This document shows positions 1 through 5,611 of a DNA stretch of 6,053 bases, piece after piece; position 1 is the stretch's first letter, and every line of letters starts with the position of its first letter. The stretch is taken from positions 1 through 6,053 of the forward strand of contig CAJLZE010000087.1 in the NCBI GenBank assembly GCA_905210995.1, given 5' to 3'. Made by a program: the position numbers and the translations under genes. The notes beneath the pieces are model-generated. The model had not been told where the DNA came from. It was given only the letters and a program-made list of their open reading frames with translations, and searched no databases. Origin of the DNA: an uncultured Anaerotruncus sp. GTDB taxonomy: Bacteria > Bacillota > Clostridia > Oscillospirales > CAG-272.

Positions 1-588
1 GCCCGCCGAGCGGATGCCGCCGATGAGCAGCCCTGCTTCCCAACCGAACTGAACAAGTATGCCGCCGGCGAGCAGCCACGGTATGTTCACGCGCGCCGTG
101 CGGTCCTTCTGCCACAGATCGTATATAATGAGAGCAAGGTAGCCGAACAGCAATATCGCCGCCATATAACCGTGATATTCACCGGTCGTGCGCTGAATGA
201 CGATATTCGCCGTCCCCGCAGGTGTGAACGTTTTTGAAAGCTGCGGGCAGGCGAACCACCAGAGGAGTATCAGAAACGACCACTCGAAAAGACGTTCGTC
301 TTTTGATAACCAGAGCCATATCCACGCAAAATTGGTGAATCCGTAGCTCACCGACATCCACAGCAGCACCCAAAAAAGACTGTGACCGTCCGATATGCTG
401 CGCGAGTGACAGACGAGATGAAAAATGCCGAAATCGACGATCATATAGAGTATACCCGCGAGAGCGCCGACGAGGATGGTCATATATTTCTTCTTCCATA
501 TGAGGAGCGCGGCAAAAAGCAGCAGAAAGGCAATGTCAAGCCATATGTAAAGCGGTGAAAATTCGCGCCGCGCGATGATCTCGGTCAT
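1..588 (-). CDS. Multi-pass membrane protein of unknown family (partial, C-terminus off the window)
   Basis: An open frame on the minus strand runs from ATG at 588-586 to the left edge without a stop, giving 196 codons. The start follows GGAGGG (600-595) by six bases and sits below a strong promoter. The protein begins MTEIIARREF and is very rich in Trp, Leu, Ile and Phe. Likely membrane spans lie at about residues 13-31, 36-58, 71-94, 102-121, 138-158 and 168-192, so there are at least six. Charged breaks are KKK at 32-34, SKDER at 95-99 and WQKDRTAR at 159-166. Conserved-looking polar residues inside or near the spans (D52, H57, C60, H61, N86, E102, E137-H139, E184) might line a site, but this is inference. 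I do not recognise the family and give no function. A shorter 106-codon frame at 179-499 on the same strand is an out-of-frame shadow. It is transcribed away from the alpha-galactosidase, so a link between the two is not implied. Confidence 0.8.
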   Translation of the reverse strand, partial: MTEIIARREFSPLYIWLDIAFLLLFAALLIWKKKYMTILVGALAGILYMIVDFGIFHLVCHSRSISDGHSLFWVLLWMSVSYGFTNFAWIWLWLSKDERLFEWSFLILLWWFACPQLSKTFTPAGTANIVIQRTTGEYHGYMAAILLFGYLALIIYDLWQKDRTARVNIPWLLAGGILVQFGWEAGLLIGGIRSAG

Positions 589-628
589 TGGTGTCCCTCC
601 GAATGTTTGTGCAGTCATTACAACTGAA

Positions 629-657
629 ATTATACCATAGAACCGGGCAAAAGACAA
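629..657 (-). promoter_or_regulatory. Sigma-A promoter for the membrane protein gene
   Basis: On the minus strand, -35 TTGTCT (657-652) is followed by a 17-base spacer and a perfect -10 TATAAT (634-629). The -10 is extended by TGG directly upstream. Transcription would start near 622, leaving a leader of about 34 bases before the ATG at 588 and including the GGAGGG site. Confidence 0.75.
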
Positions 658-803
658 GGTGTTTTGCAAGAACGGCATAAAAGAGAAAGTGAGCGTATTT
701 CACGGCGATCCCGTTCTGAGGTCAAATCGTTAAGAATGGATGGCACGCGGTCCCGCGGGTTGCGCCGTGACCGGAGCGGCGGTTGCGATGCTGTGCGATA
801 TTT

Positions 804-836
804 TTGCATTATCGGAATGTTTTTTATTCAATGCAA
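804..836. repeat. Inverted repeat next to the alpha-galactosidase promoter (possible operator)
   Basis: TTGCATT (804-810) and AATGCAA (830-836) form a perfect 7-base inverted repeat with 19 bases between the arms. A wider pair, GGTTGC (781-786) and GCAACC (833-838), overlaps it. The right arm ends 11 bases upstream of the -35 box. That position suits an activator site for a sugar-controlled gene, such as an AraC- or LacI-type regulator, but no regulator is encoded here. The wider pair is followed by six T residues (839-844), so a weak terminator is the alternative reading. Confidence 0.3.
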
Positions 837-847
837 CCTTTTTTGTC

Positions 848-876
848 TTGAAAAAAGTTTCGAACAATGGTATAAT
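848..876 (+). promoter_or_regulatory. Sigma-A promoter for the alpha-galactosidase gene
   Basis: -35 TTGAAA (848-853), a 17-base spacer and a perfect -10 TATAAT (871-876), extended by TGG at 868-870. The predicted transcript start is near 883. This places the in-frame GTG at 882 at or upstream of the transcript start, so it cannot be the start codon. The ATG at 939 is therefore the start. Confidence 0.8.
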
Positions 877-895
877 ATCGGGTGGAACTGACGCA

Positions 896-913
896 GTTTG
901 CCGCAAGGCAGAC
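896..913 (+). other. Leader hairpin with GCAA (GNRA) tetraloop
   Basis: In the predicted alpha-galactosidase leader, bases 896-902 pair with 907-913. This gives seven pairs, one of them U-G, closing a GCAA loop at 903-906. It lies near the 5' end of the transcript and 14 bases before AGGAG (928-932). It may simply stabilise the mRNA. It leaves the ribosome site free and is too small to be a known riboswitch. Confidence 0.35.
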
Positions 914-927
914 AAGACCAAAGCAAA

Positions 928-932
928 AGGAG
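928..932 (+). promoter_or_regulatory. Ribosome binding site fixing the alpha-galactosidase start
   Basis: AGGAG is followed by six T residues and then ATG at 939-941. The longer frame begins with GTG at 882 but has no such site and lies at the transcript start. This motif therefore selects the 724-residue form over the 743-residue form. Confidence 0.8.
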
Positions 933-938
933 TTTTTT

Positions 939-3113
939 ATGAGCATCAGATACTGTGATGAATGCCGCACGTTCTTTCTCAGCGGCAAGCGCTTTTCCTA
1001 CTTTATGCGCGTGACGCCGGAGGGATATCTCTATCACGCATATTACGGCGAGCGTATGCCCGAGACGGATCTTTCCTACTATCGCCCGGACATTGCCGGA
1101 TCCTGCAACACCACGATACACGGTACAAGACGCAGACTTTGTTCCGTTATGCAGGAATACGCCACCGGGTTCCTCGGTGACTTCCGCGAGCCCGCGCTTA
1201 TCCCGCTTGACGAACGCGGCTGCCGTATGTGCGACCTCAAGTACGCCTCTTATGAGATCTTTTCCGAAAAGCCCGCCATCCGTTCGGGCATTCCCACGGC
1301 ACGCGGCGGAGAGACGCTGAAGATAACCCTGCGCGACGAGACATCGGGCGTTGAGGTCTATCTTTTCTACACGGTCTATCCGGATGAAGATATAATCACG
1401 CGCCGCGCCGAGATCGTAAACGCTACCTCGGGTAACATTCACCTTGAGCGTGCGCTGTCGATAACGCTCGATTTCTACGACAACGAATATGAAATGCTGA
1501 CATATCAGGGACGCCACAACGGTGAGCGCTACCCGCAGGCAAACTCTCTGATCCAGGGCAGAGTCTCTGTCGGCAATATCCGCGGGACCTCAAGCCATCA
1601 CCATGCACCGCTGGTCATCCTGCGCCGTCCCGGTGCGGGAGAAGAGCAGGGCGAGGTGTTTGCGGCGAGTCTTACATACAGCGGCTCTCACTATGAGAGC
1701 GTTGAGGTCGATGAGTCGTTCAGAACGCGCCTGTCGATGGGTATAAACCCCGAGAGCTTTAACTGGAAGCTCGAGCCGGGCGAGAGCTTTGAAACGCCCG
1801 AGGCAGTGCTTTGCTACAGCCCCGAGGGCATGGGCGGAATGACGCGCCGCTACCATGACTTCATGCGCAAATACATAATCAACCCGCGTTGGGTCAACAC
1901 GCCCCGTCCGCTGGTGCTCAACAGTTGGGAGGGCATGCACTTCAAGTTTGACCGTGACCGTCTGTTTGAGACCATCGACCGCATCGAGGGACTCGGCATC
2001 GACACCTTCGTGCTTGACGACGGCTGGTTCGGCGCTCGCAACAGCGACCGTGCCGGTCTCGGCGACTGGTTCGTAAACGAGGAAAAGCTGCCGGGCGGTC
2101 TTAAAGCCGTTGCCGACCGCTGCCACGAGAGAGGGCTGAAGTTCGGTCTTTGGATAGAGCCGGAAATGGTCAACCCCGATTCGGACCTCTACCGCGCGCA
2201 TCCCGATTGGGCGCTTTCGGCTCCCGACAGAAAGCCGTATGAGGCACGCAATCAGCTCGTGCTCGACTTCTCGCGCCGTGATGTTGTCGATTATATAAAG
2301 AAGGTAATGTACGACGTCATTGCCAACAGCGGTGCAGAGTACATCAAGTGGGATATGAACCGTTCGCTCAGCGAGGACTGGTCGCACGCGCTCCCCGCAG
2401 ACCGCGAGGGCGAGGTGCAGCACCGCTATGTTCTCGGTGTATACGAGCTGGCGCGCTTCCTGACCGAATCCTTCCCCGACATCTTCTTTGAGGGCTGCAC
2501 CGGCGGCGGCGGACGCTTTGATGCCGCAGTGCTGACATTCTTCCCGCAGATCTGGACGTCCGACAACACCGACGCATACGATCGCGTGCGCATTCAGTAC
2601 GGAACCGAGCTCATCTACCCGATATCCGCGTCCTCGAACCACGTTTCGCTTTCGCCCAACATCCGCAACGGACGTATCATCGGCGCCGACACGAGAAGAA
2701 ACGTCGCGTACTTCGGCTCTTACGGCTACGAATTCGACGTGAACAAGGTCCCCGCCGACGAGCTTGAGCGTATTCCCGCCGATATCAAAAAGTACCGCGA
2801 GATAGAGGATCTGATGCAGACGGGCGATCTTTACCGCGGAAAGACCACCTTTGACGGCGATTGCAACGAGATGATCCAGACCGTTGTATCCAAGGACAGA
2901 CGCAGTGCCGTGGCGATCTATTTCCAGGCGCTCAACTCGCTTGCCATCGCGCCGCGCATAAGGATACCGGGACTTGCCGACGACGTTGTCTACTCGGTCG
3001 AAGAGCTGGGGCTTACCCTCCCCGGGATCGTTCTGCGCAATGTCGGTCTTGCACTGCCGCGCTTCAAGGGCGATTTCGGCTCACTCCTCCTTACCTTCAA
3101 AGCTGTAGACTGA
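939..3113 (+). CDS. Alpha-galactosidase, glycoside hydrolase family 36
   Basis: This 724-residue enzyme is predicted to remove terminal alpha-1,6-linked galactose from melibiose, raffinose, stachyose and related oligosaccharides in the cytoplasm; no signal peptide is seen. The order is the GH36 one: an N-terminal beta-sandwich (about 1-320), a catalytic (beta/alpha)8 barrel (about 320-640) and a C-terminal beta domain. Visible motifs are LNSWEG (W330), LDDGWFG (D360, D361), WIEPEM (405-410), KWDMNR with nucleophile D472, EGCTGGGGRFD with C520, and WTSDNTDA with acid/base D542. As I recall the Geobacillus AgaA/AgaB enzymes, these fall at a constant offset of six residues (D478 and D548 there), and the 70-residue gap between the two catalytic aspartates is the same. 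The length matches the family. It is monocistronic, with its own promoter and a terminator right after it, and no transporter or regulator is adjacent. Activity on alpha-N-acetylgalactosaminides, known for some GH36 members, cannot be excluded. It could be called aga, melA or rafA; the sequence does not decide, so no symbol is given. Confidence 0.96.
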   Translation: MSIRYCDECRTFFLSGKRFSYFMRVTPEGYLYHAYYGERMPETDLSYYRPDIAGSCNTTIHGTRRRLCSVMQEYATGFLGDFREPALIPLDERGCRMCDLKYASYEIFSEKPAIRSGIPTARGGETLKITLRDETSGVEVYLFYTVYPDEDIITRRAEIVNATSGNIHLERALSITLDFYDNEYEMLTYQGRHNGERYPQANSLIQGRVSVGNIRGTSSHHHAPLVILRRPGAGEEQGEVFAASLTYSGSHYESVEVDESFRTRLSMGINPESFNWKLEPGESFETPEAVLCYSPEGMGGMTRRYHDFMRKYIINPRWVNTPRPLVLNSWEGMHFKFDRDRLFETIDRIEGLGIDTFVLDDGWFGARNSDRAGLGDWFVNEEKLPGGLKAVADRCHERGLKFGLWIEPEMVNPDSDLYRAHPDWALSAPDRKPYEARNQLVLDFSRRDVVDYIKKVMYDVIANSGAEYIKWDMNRSLSEDWSHALPADREGEVQHRYVLGVYELARFLTESFPDIFFEGCTGGGGRFDAAVLTFFPQIWTSDNTDAYDRVRIQYGTELIYPISASSNHVSLSPNIRNGRIIGADTRRNVAYFGSYGYEFDVNKVPADELERIPADIKKYREIEDLMQTGDLYRGKTTFDGDCNEMIQTVVSKDRRSAVAIYFQALNSLAIAPRIRIPGLADDVVYSVEELGLTLPGIVLRNVGLALPRFKGDFGSLLLTFKAVD

Positions 3114-3143
3114 GAAGTAACGAAAGTCTTATAAAATGATGAT

Positions 3144-3192
3144 CCCCCGGCTGCTGCGCTTGCGCGGCAGCCGGGGGGTGTACTTTTATTTT
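3144..3192 (+). terminator. Intrinsic terminator after the alpha-galactosidase gene
   Basis: Bases 3144-3154 (CCCCCGGCTGC) pair perfectly with 3167-3177 (GCAGCCGGGGG). The inner pairs 3155-3158 with 3163-3166 extend the stem to 15 pairs (one U-G) closing a CUUG tetraloop. A short gap and then TTTTATTTT (3184-3192) follow. The stem begins 31 bases after the stop codon. The pcp-barstar operon converges from the right, so the hairpin may also stop that transcript, although the T run on that side (ATCATCATTTTAT) is weaker. Confidence 0.85.
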
Positions 3193-3293
3193 AACCTGAT
3201 CGCTTGGTTTCTGCTCATTCGGTCGTCTGCGGCAAGACATCCGGATTCATTCCGCCGCACGGGTGCAGCCGTAGGGGAATGGCTCTGCTCACC

Positions 3294-3325
3294 CTCCCAT
3301 ACATTATCAAATTATATTTTGGGAG
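3294..3325 (-). repeat. AT-loop inverted repeat at the barstar stop codon
   Basis: CTCCCA (3294-3299) and TGGGAG (3320-3325) are inverted copies around a 20-base AT-rich loop containing the barstar-like gene's stop codon. No T run follows on the minus strand, so it is a poor intrinsic terminator. It may be an mRNA 3' structure or chance. The rest of the gap back to the hairpin at 3144-3177 holds nothing I can name. Confidence 0.25.
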
Positions 3326-3641
3326 TGGCGGTCTCTGGCTTTTCGTCTGCGAATTCGACCGTTATCGCCGAGGAGTTTCTCCCGCATGAATTTTTTACGT
3401 CGGAAAGCACCTCGCAGAGGATCGCCGCATCGCGCGGGAAGCTGTCCTTCATATGTCGGAAGCCGATGATCTTGATGTGCAAAGGGGCGCTTGCAAGGTC
3501 GGTCAGACAGTCGCTGAAGGCATCCCAGTTGCTGCCGTAATATTCGGGAAAGCCGAACGTCTTTTTTATTATCCCGTGGATATCATCCGCGCTTTCCGCC
3601 TTTGAAAGATCGAGGATAAATGTGTTTTTTCGCTTGTGCAC
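3312..3641 (-). CDS. Barstar-family protein (ribonuclease inhibitor-like)
   Basis: This 109-residue cytoplasmic protein resembles barstar, the inhibitor that plugs the active site of the secreted ribonuclease barnase. The key stretch is GFPEYYGSNWDAFSDCLTDL (residues 30-49). It aligns with the barnase-binding helix of Bacillus barstar: Y34-Y35, D40 and D44 match Y29-Y30, D35 and D39, while barstar's W38 is replaced by S43. The N-terminus (FILDLSKAES) is the usual first strand. The protein runs slightly longer than the roughly 90-residue classical form, with a polar tail ending ETATPKI. The start is GTG at 3641-3639, because an in-frame TAA lies two codons upstream. GGAGGT in the gap to pcp sits about ten bases before it, a somewhat long spacing. 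It follows pcp by 19 bases, so the two are probably cotranscribed. No barnase-like or other toxin gene is present in the window. It may restrain a distant or foreign ribonuclease, or have another partner. Confidence 0.87.
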   Translation of the reverse strand: MHKRKNTFILDLSKAESADDIHGIIKKTFGFPEYYGSNWDAFSDCLTDLASAPLHIKIIGFRHMKDSFPRDAAILCEVLSDVKNSCGRNSSAITVEFADEKPETATPKI

Positions 3642-3660
3642 TGCTTATCCGACCTCCGTT

Positions 3661-4272
3661 TCAAAGAATTTTCGCCGTTTCCCGCACGGCTGCCTCAAGC
3701 CCGCGCGCTATGGTGCGTATATCCATGCCGGGGGTGCCCGAGCGTTTATCGACGGTTTGCTCTGTCGAATACGGCACGTGTATGAACCCGCCGCGCATTG
3801 ACGGAAATTCTTTATCGGCAATATAAAGCAGTGTGTACATAAGATAATTGCACACATATGTGCCGGCAGTGTTTGAGACCTCGGCAGGTATGCCCTCCGC
3901 GCGTATCGCCGCGACCATCGCCTTTATCGGGAGCGTCGAAAAATATGCGTTTTCTCCGTCGGTGCGGATCGTCCGATCCACGGGCATAAAGCCTGCGTTA
4001 TCGGCTATCCTGCCGTCCATTATGTTTATCGCAACGCGCTCGGGCGTTATTGCGGCTCTGCCGCCCGCCTGACCCACGCATATCACGGCGTCGGGGCGGT
4101 GTTCCGCGACAGCCGCGTGAAGGATGTCTCCCGCTTTGCCGAATACTGTCGGCACCTCAAGTTTTACGATCTGTGCGCCGCACACCGTGTCGGGCAGCAG
4201 CTTTACCGCCTCGTAGGCGGGATTTATGCTTTCGCCGCCGAAGGGCTCAAAGCCCGTGATAAGGATCTTCAT
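3661..4272 (-). CDS. pcp: Pyroglutamyl-peptidase I (peptidase family C15)
   Basis: This 203-residue cytoplasmic cysteine peptidase removes N-terminal pyroglutamate (5-oxoproline) from peptides. The sequence opens with the family signature [13 protein letters not shown] followed by NPA. The Glu motif [14 protein letters not shown] gives E78, the Cys motif [10 protein letters not shown] gives C141, and GGFIHVPY gives H165. These match the E81/C144/H168 triad of the Bacillus amyloliquefaciens enzyme, as I recall it, with a constant offset of three. The length is normal for the family (about 200-215) and no residue is missing. The start is ATG at 4272-4270, preceded by a modest AAAGG (4285-4281) eight bases away and by a good promoter. 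It is the first gene of a probable operon with the barstar-like gene. No functional tie between the two is evident beyond cotranscription. Confidence 0.96.
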   Translation of the reverse strand: MKILITGFEPFGGESINPAYEAVKLLPDTVCGAQIVKLEVPTVFGKAGDILHAAVAEHRPDAVICVGQAGGRAAITPERVAINIMDGRIADNAGFMPVDRTIRTDGENAYFSTLPIKAMVAAIRAEGIPAEVSNTAGTYVCNYLMYTLLYIADKEFPSMRGGFIHVPYSTEQTVDKRSGTPGMDIRTIARGLEAAVRETAKIL

Positions 4273-4311
4273 TCCGTTTGCCTTTCGTCTTATACGACCG
4301 TGTTTTTTATA

Positions 4312-4340
4312 ATTATACCATGTCCGAGACGATCATGCAA
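4312..4340 (-). promoter_or_regulatory. Sigma-A promoter for the pcp-barstar operon
   Basis: On the minus strand, a perfect extended -10 (TGG TATAAT, hexamer 4317-4312) lies 17 bases from a weak -35, TTGCAT (4340-4335). The strong -10 and its extension probably make up for the poor -35. The predicted leader is about 32 bases. Confidence 0.7.
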
Positions 4341-4368
4341 CCTGTGCGTGCATTTTTTGTGTCGGAAC

Positions 4369-4397
4369 TTGAAAGCGGCGCGACTGTGTTCTATAAT
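4369..4397 (+). promoter_or_regulatory. Sigma-A promoter for the aldo/keto reductase gene
   Basis: -35 TTGAAA (4369-4374), a 17-base spacer and a perfect -10 TATAAT (4392-4397). Transcription would begin near 4404, giving a leader of about 75 bases. The promoter is back to back with the pcp promoter, the two -35 boxes being 28 bases apart, so a single bound regulator could affect both. Confidence 0.75.
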
Positions 4398-4404
4398 ATA
4401 TATT

Positions 4405-4440
4405 GCAGGTATACTGCGGCGCTCCGGTGCTTTTCCGGAG
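4405..4440 (+). other. Two small inverted repeats in the aldo/keto reductase leader
   Basis: GCAG (4405-4408) and CTGC (4414-4417) flank five bases right at the predicted transcript start. CTCCGG (4422-4427) and CCGGAG (4435-4440) then form a hairpin with a seven-base loop. An A-rich stretch follows and then GGAGG (4467-4471), seven bases before ATG at 4479. There is no T run, so this is not a terminator. The first pair could be an operator half-site pair; the second is probably an mRNA 5' structure. Confidence 0.3.
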
Positions 4441-4478
4441 AAAAAGAAAACTGTAATAACATATACGGAGGACGGAAG

Positions 4479-5075
4479 ATGAGTTATTTTGAAGAAGTAA
4501 AAAAGAATTTCGGATTCGGATGTATGCGTCTGCCGATGAAGGACGGCGAGGTCGATCATGAAGAATTCAGCCGAATGGTCGATTATTTTATCGACGCCGG
4601 CTTCAATTACTTTGACACGGCGCACGGTTATCTCGGCGGTAAGAGCGAAAAGGCGCTGCGCAAGTGCCTTGTCGACCGTTATCCGCGCGAGAAGTACATT
4701 CTTACCGACAAGCTGACGGCAAGCTTTTTCAAGACCGAGGCGGATGTGCGCCCCTTCTTTGAAAGCCAGCTTGAAATATGCGGCGTGGACTATTTTGATT
4801 TTTATCTGATGCACGCGCAGAACCACGATAATTTTGTTAAATTCAAGGAATGCCGCGCATACGAGCAGGCGCTTGAGTTCAAAAAAGAGGGCAAGATACA
4901 TCATTTCGGCATCTCTTTCCACGACACTGCCGACGTGCTCTGCTCGACACGATACTTACCGAATATCCTCAGGTCGAATTCGTTCAGATACAGCTCAACT
5001 ACGTTGATTTTGACGACTCCGCGGTCCAGTCGCGCCGCTGCTATGAGGTCTGCCGCAAGCACGGCAAGCCCGTGA
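4479..5075 (+). CDS. N-terminal fragment of the broken aldo/keto reductase
   Basis: As the sequence stands, translation from ATG 4479 (GGAGG seven bases upstream) yields 198 residues. The first 154 are genuine aldo/keto reductase, covering about the first half of the barrel: FGFGCMRLP at 11-19, FDTAHGY with D46 and Y51, K78 in LTDKL, H112 in LMHAQN, and GISFHD at 144-149. The last 44 residues are a Ser/Thr/Arg-rich out-of-frame tail with no family resemblance, ending at TGA 5073-5075. Such a half barrel should not fold stably. An in-frame extension back to 4278 is not real: it crosses the promoter and has no ribosome site. Confidence 0.75.
   Translation: MSYFEEVKKNFGFGCMRLPMKDGEVDHEEFSRMVDYFIDAGFNYFDTAHGYLGGKSEKALRKCLVDRYPREKYILTDKLTASFFKTEADVRPFFESQLEICGVDYFDFYLMHAQNHDNFVKFKECRAYEQALEFKKEGKIHHFGISFHDTADVLCSTRYLPNILRSNSFRYSSTTLILTTPRSSRAAAMRSAASTASP
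4936..4945 (+). repeat. Tandem duplication TGCTC TGCTC causing the frameshift
   Basis: Two perfect adjacent copies of TGCTC occupy 4936-4940 and 4941-4945. With one copy the reading is GTG CTC GAC ACG (VLDT), which joins the two halves of the aldo/keto reductase cleanly. With two copies the frame shifts. This is the classic product of slipped-strand replication and could revert by loss of one copy. Confidence 0.9.
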
Positions 5076-5611
5076 TAGTTATGGAACCCGTAAAGGGCGG
5101 AAATCTTGTAAAGCTCCCCGACGAGGCGAAGAAGATACTTGACGATCTGCACGGCGGAAGCCCCGCAAGCTATGCGATACGCTTTGCCGCGGGCTTTGAC
5201 GGCATCTTTATGGTGCTTTCGGGCATGAGCAATATGGAGCAGATGACGGACAACCTGTCCTATATGAAGGATTTCAAACCGCTCGACGCCGCAGAGCGCG
5301 AGGCGGTCGAAAAGGTCTGCGGTGTGTTCCGCTCGATGCACCTCATTCAGTGCACAGCCTGCCGCTATTGCACCGACGGATGTCCAAAGCATATTTCCAT
5401 TCCCGATCTGTTCTCTTGTCTCAATGCAAAGAACATATATCACGACTGGAACGCCGATTTTTATTACAATAGCGTCTATACGGTCCGCAACGGCAAGGCG
5501 TCAGACTGCATACGCTGCGGCAAATGCGAAAAGGTCTGCCCGCAGCATCTGCCGATACGCGAGCTTCTCTGCGACGTTGCCAAGGAGTTTGAAAAGAATG
5601 ACCGACCTTGA
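5072..5611 (+). CDS. C-terminal fragment of the broken aldo/keto reductase, with two [4Fe-4S] motifs
   Basis: This open frame carries native residues 197-375. MEPVKGGNL opens it, followed by the end of the barrel (ASYAIRFAAG, VLSGMSNMEQ), then CTACRYCTDGCP (native C290-C300) and CIRCGKCEKVCP (native C342-C352). These are two ferredoxin-like motifs expected to hold two [4Fe-4S] clusters. If expressed alone it would start at GTG 5072, whose bases overlap the TGA that ends the out-of-frame upstream reading (GTGA), or at ATG 5081. Neither has a good ribosome site, so only reinitiation could drive it. Native residues 155-196 would be missing from both fragments. I regard it as the downstream half of one gene, not an independent gene. 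Confidence 0.65.
   Translation: MIVMEPVKGGNLVKLPDEAKKILDDLHGGSPASYAIRFAAGFDGIFMVLSGMSNMEQMTDNLSYMKDFKPLDAAEREAVEKVCGVFRSMHLIQCTACRYCTDGCPKHISIPDLFSCLNAKNIYHDWNADFYYNSVYTVRNGKASDCIRCGKCEKVCPQHLPIRELLCDVAKEFEKNDRP

Larger units (their letters stand above)
589..938. other. Divergent intergenic region
   Basis: These 350 bases separate the leftward membrane protein gene from the rightward alpha-galactosidase gene. They hold one promoter for each direction (629-657 and 848-876), an inverted repeat at 804-836 and a leader hairpin at 896-913. Between about 664 and 780 I see only weak structure: GAACGG (670-675) matching CCGTTC (711-716), and the palindrome CCCGCGGG (752-759). Short plus-strand frames at 664-891 and 740-958 have no ribosome site or recognisable protein, so I regard this stretch as non-coding. 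Confidence 0.6.
4479..5611 (+). pseudogene. Aldo/keto reductase with C-terminal 2x[4Fe-4S] domain, frameshifted by a 5-base duplication
   Basis: Read across the break, this is a 375-residue member of the Clostridia-type aldo/keto reductases. These are NAD(P)H-dependent carbonyl reductase-like barrels with a ferredoxin-like tail. Frame one is intact from ATG 4479 through codon 154 (to 4940). The family sequence then resumes at 4946 in another frame (DTILTEYPQVEFVQIQLNY and on) and continues to the TGA at 5609-5611. The five bases between are a second copy of TGCTC. The native protein would have the tetrad D46, Y51, K78 and H112, and cluster cysteines C290, C293, C296, C300 and C342, C345, C348, C352. 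Nothing else is decayed, and codon use is smooth on both sides. The break is therefore very recent or an assembly error. Normal bacterial slippage signals are absent at the site. The downstream DUF1893 gene overlaps its end, so premature termination could also lower that gene's expression. Confidence 0.88.

Noticed and set aside
896..913. Riboswitch in the alpha-galactosidase leader
   Set aside because: The leader is only about 56 bases with one small GNRA hairpin and no known aptamer or switching partner.
882..938. N-terminal 19-residue extension of the alpha-galactosidase from GTG at 882
   Set aside because: The GTG coincides with the predicted transcript start and has no ribosome site, while ATG 939 has AGGAG six bases upstream and begins the family-like sequence.
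828..1517. Minus-strand open frame of 229 codons
   Set aside because: It runs antisense across the alpha-galactosidase promoter and N-terminus and has no recognisable protein features.
1590..2642. Long minus-strand open frame (350 codons)
   Set aside because: It lies wholly antisense to conserved GH36 catalytic sequence, shows no family motif and reflects high-GC codon bias.
3262..3300. Possible degraded copy of a short dispersed repeat (GCCGTAGGGGAATGGC and following)
   Set aside because: It loosely resembles GTAGGGG-type intergenic repeats of some Clostridia, but only one copy is present here and its arms do not pair convincingly. A whole-genome repeat search would be needed.
3136..3540. 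Plus-strand open frame of 134 codons over the terminator and barstar region
   Set aside because: It starts inside the terminator stem region and is antisense to the barstar-like gene, with no family resemblance.
4930..4950. Programmed ribosomal frameshift in the aldo/keto reductase
   Set aside because: There is no slippery heptamer or downstream stimulator in the right place, and a 5-base tandem duplication explains the shift fully.
4290..5443. Two minus-strand open frames (4290-4922 and 4901-5443) opposite the aldo/keto reductase
   Set aside because: They mirror codons of a clearly recognised gene and cross the divergent promoters, so they are shadows.
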